From Pseudodesulfovibrio senegalensis (GTDB lineage Bacteria; Desulfobacterota; Desulfovibrionia; Desulfovibrionales; Desulfovibrionaceae): a stretch of DNA of 64,000 nucleotides. A model generated the notes under the pieces. The model saw only the letters and a list, made by a program, of their open reading frames with translations, made no database searches and was not told the DNA's origin. The position numbers and the translations under genes are program-made. Location: positions 744,001 to 808,000 of the forward strand of contig NZ_WAIE01000001.1 of the NCBI RefSeq assembly GCF_008830225.1, written 5' to 3'. Of the stretch, positions 8,172-15,382 are shown piece after piece; within the stretch, counting starts at the first letter, position 1, and every line of letters begins with the position of its first letter.

Positions 8172-10010
8172 TTACGCGTTCTTTTTCTTCTTGCCTTCCA
8201 TGCGGTGCCGTTTTTGGGCGGAAAGTTCCACCTTGCGCAGGCGGATGGACTTGGGCGTGACTTCCACGAGTTCGTCATCGCGGATGAAGTTCAGGGCGCG
8301 CTCCAGAGTCATGGGCTTGACCGGCGTGAGGATGACGGCCTCGTCCTTGCCGGAGGCGCGCATGTTGGTGAGCTTCTTTTCCTTGCTCGGATTGACGTTG
8401 ATGTCGTTGTCGCGGTTGTGCTCGCCCACGATCATGCCTTCATACAGGGGGTCGCCGGGCACGATGAACATCTGGCCGCGCGGTTCGAGGTTGAAGATGC
8501 CGTAGGCAACACCCTTGCCTGCGCGGTCCGCCACGATGGAGCCGGTGTAGCGGGACGGGAATTCGCCCCGGTATTCGCCGTATCCCTCGAGGTAGGAGTT
8601 CATGATGCCGGTTCCCTTGGTGTCGGTCAGGAACTCGTCGCGGTAGCCGATGAGCGAGCGGGAGGGTACCGAGAACTCGATGCGCACGCGGCCGGTGCCG
8701 TGGTTGGTCATGTTGGTCATGCGGGCCTTGCGGGCCGAGAGCTTTTCCGTGACCACGCCCATGAACGCCTCGTCGCAATCCACGTAGAGGTGTTCGATGG
8801 GTTCGAGCTTTTTGCCGCCTTCGTTCTTGTAGATGACCTCGGGACGGCCGACAGCGATTTCAAATCCTTCACGGCGCATGGTTTCCACGAGAATGGCCAT
8901 CTGGAATTCGCCGCGTCCTTTGACCAGAAACGCCTCGCGGTTTTCCGTGTCTTCTACCTGAATGGCCACGTTGAGCAGGGTCTCGCGGTGCAGGCGTTCA
9001 CGGATTTTGGTTCCCTGCACCAGCTTGCCTTCGGTGCCTGCAAGGGGCGAGGTGTTGATGGAAAATTTCATGGAGACCGTAGGTTCGTCCACGGTGATGC
9101 GCGGCAGGGCCTTGGGTTCTTCCTTGTTGCAGATGGTGTCGCCGATCTTGACGTCCTCGATGCCTGCCAGCACAACGATGTCGCCGGGATCGGCGGAAGT
9201 GGCCGGAACCATGGTCAGGCCGTCGTAGGTCTGAAGCTTGGTGACCTTGAGCTGGCGGGGTTCGTTGTCCTCGCCGATGCACACCAGCGAATCGTGGTCC
9301 CTGACCGAGCCGTGATACACCTTGCCGATGGCCAGACGGCCCACGTAGTCGGAATAGCTCAGGTCCGAGACCAGCATCTGGAACGGCTCATTCTCGTCAT
9401 GGGCGGGACCGGGGATCTTGTCCACGATCATGTCCAGCAGGATGTGCAGGTTTTCGCCGCGTTCGTCCGGGGACGTCATGGCGATGCCGTCGCGGCCGAT
9501 GGCGTAGAGCAGCGGGAAGTCGAGCTGTTCTTCGGAGGCGTCCAGATCGATGAACAGGTCGTATATTTCGTCGAGCACCTCGTCCGGGCGCGCGTCCTGA
9601 CGGTCCACCTTGTTGATGATCACGGCCAGGGTCAGGCCCTGGTCCAGTGCCTTCTTGAGCACGAAGCGGGTCTGGGGCAGGGGACCTTCGGAAGCGTCCA
9701 CCAGCAGGATCGCTCCGTCCGCCATGGACAGGGAACGCTCAACCTCGCCGCCGAAGTCGGCGTGACCCGGCGTGTCGATGATATTGATCTTGATGTCTTT
9801 CCATATCACCGAGCAGTTCTTGGCCGCGATGGTGATGCCGCGCTCGCGTTCGAGGTCCATGGAATCCATGATGCGGTCGTCCACTTCCTGTCCTTCGCGG
9901 AACAGGCCGGACTGTTTGAACATGGCGTCCACCAGCGTGGTTTTTCCATGGTCGACGTGGGCTATGATGGCAATGTTTCTGAGTTTTTGATTGCGGGCCA
10001 ATTCTTTCAT
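8172..10010 (-). CDS. typA: Ribosome-associated GTPase TypA/BipA
   Basis: A 612-residue translational GTPase. G1 is AHVDHGKTT near the N-terminus, the switch region holds ERERGITI, G3 is DTPGHADFGGEVER and G4 is NKVDR. After the G domain come the EF-Tu-like domain II, EF-G-like domains III and V, and the BipA-specific C-terminal region ending in a lysine-rich tail. It binds 70S ribosomes and assists assembly and stress adaptation. The start MKELARNQ is supported by GGAGAC upstream; the longer upstream frame lacks a site. It is divergent from the permease gene at 10179 and is followed by a long hairpin. Confidence 0.95.
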   Translation of the reverse strand: MKELARNQKLRNIAIIAHVDHGKTTLVDAMFKQSGLFREGQEVDDRIMDSMDLERERGITIAAKNCSVIWKDIKINIIDTPGHADFGGEVERSLSMADGAILLVDASEGPLPQTRFVLKKALDQGLTLAVIINKVDRQDARPDEVLDEIYDLFIDLDASEEQLDFPLLYAIGRDGIAMTSPDERGENLHILLDMIVDKIPGPAHDENEPFQMLVSDLSYSDYVGRLAIGKVYHGSVRDHDSLVCIGEDNEPRQLKVTKLQTYDGLTMVPATSADPGDIVVLAGIEDVKIGDTICNKEEPKALPRITVDEPTVSMKFSINTSPLAGTEGKLVQGTKIRERLHRETLLNVAIQVEDTENREAFLVKGRGEFQMAILVETMRREGFEIAVGRPEVIYKNEGGKKLEPIEHLYVDCDEAFMGVVTEKLSARKARMTNMTNHGTGRVRIEFSVPSRSLIGYRDEFLTDTKGTGIMNSYLEGYGEYRGEFPSRYTGSIVADRAGKGVAYGIFNLEPRGQMFIVPGDPLYEGMIVGEHNRDNDINVNPSKEKKLTNMRASGKDEAVILTPVKPMTLERALNFIRDDELVEVTPKSIRLRKVELSAQKRHRMEGKKKKNA

Positions 10011-10178
10011 TGTTGTCTCCGGTTTGATGCAGTGTGCCGAACGGCGTGGAAAGCGGATATCCGAAACAATGCATACAGGCAAGAAAAGATTGCGTAACGG
10101 AAATATACGGGTTTGCCTTGTTTGCCGTTTGCGTTAGCATCACCCCGGATTGACGGATGTTTTATCGAGGGGAATGCA

Positions 10179-11408
10179 ATGGCTTCAAATCCCGGCGTAT
10201 CAACGGGGGCCGTCGTGATGACGGCATTGATGGTGACGGGCAACATGGTCGGCGCGGGGATTCTCGCCCTGCCGGTGAACTTGGGGCCGTCCGGGCTGTA
10301 TCCTGCAATAGCGGGCACGGTGTGCATGTGGCTGCTCATGACCACCACGGCCATGATTTATTCGCGCCAGAAGGCCCTTGTGGAAGGCGAAGGAGCGGAT
10401 TTGCCCACGTTTTTCGGTTGCGAACTGGGCAGAACCGGCAAATGGATCAGCGTTGTCGCCAACATGGTCATTTTGTATGGATTGCTGACCGCCTATTTGG
10501 CTGGCGTGGGGTCCATCGTGGTCAACCTGTTCGACCTGTCCATCCCCGAATGGGCGGCTTTGCTTGCGTATTTCATTCCCGCGACCCTGCTGACGTCGTT
10601 CGGCGCGGAGGTCATGCGCCGGGGCAACACACTTTTGATGCTGTGCATGTGGGGCGCGTTTGCGGTTCTTGTTGCCTTGACCGTGCCGCACATGAGTTTT
10701 GCACGGGCTTCCATGCATGATTGGGGCTTTTTCCCGTCTGCGTTGCCCGTGCTGCTTACGGCTTTTCATTTTCACAATATCATTCCCACCATCTGCCGCA
10801 CCTTGAAGCAGGATCGTGCGGCAATAACAAAAACCATCTGGATCGGCACGAGTCTCGGCCTGTGCATGAATATCGTCTGGATCGTGGTGGTCGTTTGCGC
10901 GTTGCCCATGAGCGGGTCCGGTGCCAACATCATCAATGCCTTTGAGGCCAACCAACCCGCAACGGTGCCGCTGGCCCGCGTCATCGGCGGTTCGACGTTC
11001 ATGGATGTGGCGCTGCTCTTTTCCATTGTGGCAATGACTACGTCGTTCATGGCCAACGGCATTGCCCTGTTGAGTTTCATCGGCGACCTTGCCAGCCCGT
11101 TGGCGGGCCGGTTGCGCAACGTCGTTGTTTGGCCTGCGGCATTCCTGCCGCCGCTTTTCGTGGGCATTGTCTACCCGGATATCTTTCTTTCCGCTCTCGA
11201 TGTCGCCGGGGGCGTCGGCATCAACATTCTTTTCGGCATTTTACCCGGCGTGCTTTTGATCAAGTATGCCAACGGCCGTGCCATGCACCGCTGGTTCGGC
11301 ATGGTGCTGGTGGCGTTGTTTTCCATTGTTCTTGTCATCGAGCTGGGGCAGGAGATGGGCCTGTTGCACATTTCCCCGGATGTGGAGTACTGGACCGCAA
11401 AATATTAG
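10179..11408 (+). CDS. Aromatic/hydroxy amino acid permease family transporter (TyrP/Mtr-like)
   Basis: A 409-residue inner-membrane protein with about eleven hydrophobic helices. The first helix reads TGNMVGAGILALPVNLG, the unwound GAGILALP motif of the HAAAP/APC transporters (TyrP, Mtr, TnaB). A FHFHNIIPT segment in the middle is also typical. It probably imports an amino acid by cation symport. The ATG at 10179 is preceded by GAGG. aspA starts 31 bp downstream on the same strand, suggesting co-transcription and an aspartate or other amino acid as substrate, but the family usually carries aromatic amino acids, so specificity is uncertain. Confidence 0.82.
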   Translation: MASNPGVSTGAVVMTALMVTGNMVGAGILALPVNLGPSGLYPAIAGTVCMWLLMTTTAMIYSRQKALVEGEGADLPTFFGCELGRTGKWISVVANMVILYGLLTAYLAGVGSIVVNLFDLSIPEWAALLAYFIPATLLTSFGAEVMRRGNTLLMLCMWGAFAVLVALTVPHMSFARASMHDWGFFPSALPVLLTAFHFHNIIPTICRTLKQDRAAITKTIWIGTSLGLCMNIVWIVVVVCALPMSGSGANIINAFEANQPATVPLARVIGGSTFMDVALLFSIVAMTTSFMANGIALLSFIGDLASPLAGRLRNVVVWPAAFLPPLFVGIVYPDIFLSALDVAGGVGINILFGILPGVLLIKYANGRAMHRWFGMVLVALFSIVLVIELGQEMGLLHISPDVEYWTAKY

Positions 11409-11439
11409 CATGAACCCAAACGAAATTACGGAGTGAACC

Positions 11440-12849
11440 ATGGGCAATGAATGCCGTTTGGAGCGGGATTGCGTTGGTGAACTGGAAGTGCCCGGTGATG
11501 CCTATTACGGCTGCCAGACGCTGCGGGCCATGAACAATTATCACATCACCGGGATTCCCATATCCCATTATCCGCGTCTGCTGGTCGCATTGGCCTACAT
11601 CAAGATGGCCGCGGCGCAGGCCAATGCATCGCTCGGTCTGCTGGATGAGACAATAGCCCGGGCAATATGCCGGGCCTGCGAAGAGATCGTGGATGGCAAG
11701 CTCCACGACCATTTCGTTGTGGACGTGATTCAGGGGGGAGCCGGAACCTCCACAAACATGAACGCCAACGAGGTCATTGCCAACCGTGCGCTGGAGATCA
11801 TGGGCCATGAAAAAGGCTGTTATGATGTCATTTCACCCAACACGCACGTGAATATGTCTCAATCCACCAACGACGTGTATCCCACGGCCTTGCGCATCGC
11901 CCTGATTCTGGAGATTCGCGAACTGATCGATGCGGTGGTCTATCTGCGCGAAGCATTTGAGGCCAAAGGGGTTGAATTTGCGGACATCATCAAGATGGGT
12001 CGCACCCAGCTGCAGGACGCCGTGCCCATGACTCTCGGTCAGGAGTTTCAGGCATGGGCGGTGATGGTGGGCGAGGACGAGCACCGTCTCATGGAGGCGC
12101 AGGGGCTTGTTCACGAAATCAACATGGGAGCAACGGCCATCGGCACCGGGTTGAATGCTCATCCGGACTATGCTCGCGCCGTGACCGAAAAGCTGGTGGA
12201 GCTGACCACGCTGCCGCTGGTGTTGTCTCCCAACCTTGTGGAGGCCACGCAGGACACCGGTGCCTATGTACAGCTTTCGGGTGTGCTCAAGCGCTTGACC
12301 GTGAAGTTGTCGAAGATATGCAACGATTTGCGCCTGCTTTCCAGCGGACCGCGTTGCGGGCTGAACGAAATCAATCTGCCGCCCATGGCTCCGGGCTCGT
12401 CCATCATGCCGGGCAAGGTCAATCCGGTGATTCCCGAGGTGGTCAATCAGGTGGCATTCAAGGTCATCGGCAACGATCTGACCGTGACCATGGCTGCGGA
12501 GGGCGGGCAGCTGGAGCTCAACGTCATGGAGCCCGTGTTGGGGCAGAGCCTGTTCGAATCCATAAACATCCTGCGGCGTGGCTGCCTGACCCTTGCAGAC
12601 AAATGCGTGCGCGGCATTACCGCCAATGCCGACCGCTGTCGTGAACTGGTGGAAAATTCCATCGGGCTGGTCACGGCGCTTAATCCGTACATCGGTTATG
12701 AGCGATCCACGGAAATAGCCAAGGCCGCCATCGAAAGCGGCCGTTCGGTCTATGACATCGTGCTTGAGAAGGGGTATCTGACCAGCGAAGAATTGGAGGA
12801 CATCCTCAAACCGGAGAACATGACCCAGCCGAGGTTTTTCCATCGCTGA
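11440..12849 (+). CDS. aspA: Aspartate ammonia-lyase (aspartase)
   Basis: A 469-residue member of the fumarase/aspartase superfamily, catalysing L-aspartate to fumarate plus ammonia. The signature GSSIMPGKVNP (about residues 318-328) includes the catalytic Ser, and QGGAGTSTNMNANEV and SPNTHVNMSQSTND give the other two active-site regions. Aspartase rather than class II fumarase is favoured by the N-terminal LERDCVGELEVPGDAYYG and the overall length. GGAGTG precedes the ATG. It follows the permease by 31 bp and is convergent with the solute-binding protein gene. Fumarate produced here could be reduced or enter the TCA branch. Confidence 0.9.
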   Translation: MGNECRLERDCVGELEVPGDAYYGCQTLRAMNNYHITGIPISHYPRLLVALAYIKMAAAQANASLGLLDETIARAICRACEEIVDGKLHDHFVVDVIQGGAGTSTNMNANEVIANRALEIMGHEKGCYDVISPNTHVNMSQSTNDVYPTALRIALILEIRELIDAVVYLREAFEAKGVEFADIIKMGRTQLQDAVPMTLGQEFQAWAVMVGEDEHRLMEAQGLVHEINMGATAIGTGLNAHPDYARAVTEKLVELTTLPLVLSPNLVEATQDTGAYVQLSGVLKRLTVKLSKICNDLRLLSSGPRCGLNEINLPPMAPGSSIMPGKVNPVIPEVVNQVAFKVIGNDLTVTMAAEGGQLELNVMEPVLGQSLFESINILRRGCLTLADKCVRGITANADRCRELVENSIGLVTALNPYIGYERSTEIAKAAIESGRSVYDIVLEKGYLTSEELEDILKPENMTQPRFFHR

Positions 12850-12861
12850 CGCTGGTCTGGA

Positions 12862-13629
12862 TCAACGGTATTTTTCAAGGATGGCCTGGAAACGGCCATC
12901 CTTTTTCATTGCGGCCAGCTCACTGTTGAAGAGGGCAATGAACCGTTCCCATCTCTTTGTACGCGAGAATGCGAAAGCGTATGGCGCCGTGCCCAGCGGT
13001 TTTTCCGAAAATTCAAAATCATTTCTATTCAGTTCGAACGTGGTTCCCATCAGCCAGAGCGCCACGTTTTTGTTGGCCACTGCGGCTTCTGTGCGTCCGC
13101 GGGCAAGCATGAGCAGCATCGCCTTGGAGTTGGGTGCATTGGCCCGTTTGAGCTTTTGCGACGCAAAGAACGGTTCCAGCTTCGGATAGCGGTACCCGAA
13201 AACGCATCCGATTCTTTTTTCGTTGCGTTCGTGCGGCTGGCTGAAGTCCCATGTCTTGCCTTTTCGAAAGATCAGTACATCCTGCGAGTTCAGCACCGGG
13301 TCAGTCCACAGGTAATCGGCGGGATCGGTGACCCAGTCCCTGGACTTGGGATAGGCATCCACAGTGCCGTCACACAGGCGCATCAGGGCTCTTTTGTCGG
13401 GGTAGTTGATGAATTGGATTTCGAGATTGGCCGTAGCCGCGATTTGACGCATGACGTCAACCATTATTCCCCGCGGTGTTTTTTCGGCAATGATGTATGG
13501 AGGCCAGCCTTTGGCGGGAATGGCCATGACCATGGAATCGTCTTTGGCAATGGCCGGACCGGCAATGAGGAAACAGGTTGCAGCGAGCGCCAGCAGGAGC
13601 TGGCAGCGGGCCGGCCCGAAAGGGTGCAT
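12862..13629 (-). CDS. Extracellular solute-binding protein, family 3 (orphan)
   Basis: About 255 residues. An N-terminal signal peptide (LLLALAATCFLIAGPAIA) is followed by a periplasmic binding fold of the polar-amino-acid type (family 3): GWPPYIIAEKTPRGIMVDVMR opens domain 1 and the C-terminal FNSELAAMKKDGRFQAILEKY is the classic closing helix. No permease or ATPase is adjacent, so it is either an orphan binding protein or a sensor-like relative of the many stand-alone copies in this lineage. Two starts are possible (13629 or 13647); neither has a good ribosome-binding site. Proximity to aspA suggests, but does not prove, an amino-acid ligand. Confidence 0.75.
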   Translation of the reverse strand: MHPFGPARCQLLLALAATCFLIAGPAIAKDDSMVMAIPAKGWPPYIIAEKTPRGIMVDVMRQIAATANLEIQFINYPDKRALMRLCDGTVDAYPKSRDWVTDPADYLWTDPVLNSQDVLIFRKGKTWDFSQPHERNEKRIGCVFGYRYPKLEPFFASQKLKRANAPNSKAMLLMLARGRTEAAVANKNVALWLMGTTFELNRNDFEFSEKPLGTAPYAFAFSRTKRWERFIALFNSELAAMKKDGRFQAILEKYR

Positions 13630-13801
13630 TTTGTTTGGGCAAAGCATGTTTTGGCTGATATCATGGGGATAGCCTATCAGAACAGCATTAATTGCACGCA
13701 GGGTGGGGCATGTGCAAATAGTGGTTTTGTCAATTTGTTGAACGCTGTTTATCGGCCTTTTAAATCTTATATTACAATGGGTTAATCGTAATATGTTGAA
13801 A

Positions 13802-13817
13802 TGGCACGAGTTTTGAA
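13802..13817 (+). promoter_or_regulatory. sigma54-like -24/-12 element upstream of rlpA
   Basis: TGGCACG-N4-TTGAA has a perfect -24 box and correct spacing, but GA replaces the conserved GC at -12. A start site near 13828 would leave an 89-nt leader before rlpA. Confidence 0.35.
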
Positions 13818-13916
13818 AGATTAAGAGCCAGATTGCTTGTTTTGACAGTATTTTGGCTCGCCGGGGAGGAGGAGAACGACTCGGCGTGACCCTGAAAGGT
13901 TCACGAGGAGGACGAC

Positions 13917-14693
13917 ATGCACCGCATCAGTTTGATCATAGCTTTGCTGGCCATCGTGCTCATGTCCGGTTGTTCGGTCATGAACAAGGTCAACCCTTTC
14001 CCGCAGCATATTTATTCTTCTGCTCCGTCCACATCGGGCAGCGATTCTGCCACCCGGGCTTATGCGCCCAAGACCAAGCCGTATCGCGTGATGGGCGTGA
14101 CGTATTACCCGCTCAAGTCTGCCAGGGGCTACGATGAAGTGGGCATGGCGTCCTGGTACGGCAGCGATTTTCATGGCAAGAAGACCGCAACCGGCGAGCG
14201 GTACAACATGTACGGCCTGAGTGCTGCACACAAGACCCTGCCGTTGGGCACCAAGGTTCGCGTGACCAATCTTTCCAACGGCCGCAGCGTATACCTGACC
14301 ATCAACGACCGCGGCCCGTTCGTGCGCGGCCGGATAATCGACCTTTCCTATGGCGCGGCGCGCAAGCTCGGTTCCGTGAACCAGGGCGTAATTCGTGTGC
14401 GCATCACTGCCGTGGGCTCCTCGCCCGCTCCCCGCACATCCACCACAGTGGTTGCTACCCGTGCGGATCGTTTTCATGTCCGCGTGGGAGCATTTGCCAA
14501 TCGTGACAACGCGGCCAAGATGTACCGTCAACTCAGGGCGGCAGGATATGAACAATCGCGCATCAGCATCGTCAACAGCAACGGTCGCAGGCTGCATGTG
14601 GTCCAGGCCGGCACCTATGCCAGCCGGGAGCAGGCTCGCCGCGTCCTTGACAGGCTCAAGAGGATGTTCCCCTCCAGCTACATAACCACCTAG
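13917..14693 (+). CDS. rlpA: RlpA-type septal/rare lipoprotein A with SPOR domain
   Basis: A 258-residue lipoprotein with lipobox LMSGC (acylated Cys19). The double-psi beta-barrel domain carries GMASWYGSDFHGKKTATGE and the catalytic-site region NDRGPFVRGRIIDLS (about residues 78-160). The C-terminal SPOR domain (about 185-258) binds denuded septal peptidoglycan. RlpA proteins act as lytic transglycosylases on stem-less glycan or as septal ring components in the outer membrane. A strong GAGGAGGACGAC ribosome-binding site precedes the ATG. A shared terminator separates it from the convergent lipoprotein gene. Confidence 0.92.
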   Translation: MHRISLIIALLAIVLMSGCSVMNKVNPFPQHIYSSAPSTSGSDSATRAYAPKTKPYRVMGVTYYPLKSARGYDEVGMASWYGSDFHGKKTATGERYNMYGLSAAHKTLPLGTKVRVTNLSNGRSVYLTINDRGPFVRGRIIDLSYGAARKLGSVNQGVIRVRITAVGSSPAPRTSTTVVATRADRFHVRVGAFANRDNAAKMYRQLRAAGYEQSRISIVNSNGRRLHVVQAGTYASREQARRVLDRLKRMFPSSYITT

Positions 14694-14739
14694 CTTTGTG
14701 GTCCGGAACCTTTCGGAACAGCAATCGGAAAATGAAAAA

Positions 14740-14769
14740 GACCGCTCTGCCTGGCAGAGCGGTCTTTTT
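14740..14769. terminator. bidirectional intrinsic terminator
   Basis: GACCGCTCTGC / GCAGAGCGGTC stem with a 3-nt loop, followed by TTTTT and preceded by AAAAA, between the convergent rlpA and lipoprotein genes. Confidence 0.9.
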
Positions 14770-14786
14770 CTTGCGAATCGTCCGGG

Positions 14787-15227
14787 TTATTGTTTGAGTC
14801 GCCATTCCCCGTTTTCATCCCTGTAGGCCTTGGCCATGACCTTTTCTCCGTTGGGACCGTTCTCCGAGATGACCACGTCGCGATACACCCGGTTTTCCTG
14901 CATGTAGGGGGCGGAAGGCGTTGCCGTGTAGCTTTTGCCCGTGTCCGGGTTGGTCCAGGCATGGGCCTGATCCGAGCGGCCGGTTTCCAGCGTGTTCTGG
15001 ATCTGGGATTCGTCATGCTTGTCCCATTCGTTGCCCACGATGTAGCCCATGAGCAGCCCCACGCCGGCGCCGATGGCCGCACCGGAAAGTTTGTTCTTGA
15101 ACGTGAGCGCGCCGATTGTGGCACCGGCCAGGGCACCGATCCCGGCTCCCTGCTGGGCCTTGTTGGCGCAACCGTATCCCGTACCCAAGAATGCTGCCAA
15201 CACAAGAAGTGTTATGATTTTTTTCAT
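14787..15227 (-). CDS. Glycine-zipper outer-membrane lipoprotein (17 kDa antigen-like)
   Basis: A 146-residue protein with a lipoprotein signal (LGTGYGC, acylated Cys20). A glycine-zipper segment follows, GAGIGALAGATIGAL and GAAIGAGVGLLMGYIVG (about residues 27-65), then a polar C-terminal domain with YRDVVISENG and KAYRDENGEW motifs. This is the layout of Rickettsia 17-kDa-antigen/SlyB-like envelope lipoproteins. The zipper probably packs in the outer membrane, and the tail may be a structural or assembly domain. GGAGG precedes the ATG. No operon partner. Confidence 0.8.
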   Translation of the reverse strand: MKKIITLLVLAAFLGTGYGCANKAQQGAGIGALAGATIGALTFKNKLSGAAIGAGVGLLMGYIVGNEWDKHDESQIQNTLETGRSDQAHAWTNPDTGKSYTATPSAPYMQENRVYRDVVISENGPNGEKVMAKAYRDENGEWRLKQ

Positions 15228-15382
15228 GTCATTCCTCCAGAAAACGGATTAATGTTTCGTGTATTTCATGCCAGAACCGAAGGGCTCTGTACAGCCGGTT
15301 TCGGGGCATAAGGCCTGATTTTTGCATTTGTCAGCTTCTGTTGGTATCGCCTTGAGCGTCATTCAAACACGGGAAATCGTTC

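Noticed and set aside
8124-10097. Long open frame antisense to typA
   Set aside because: Shadow of the GTPase coding sequence; its protein has low-complexity His/Gly/Val composition typical of antisense frames.
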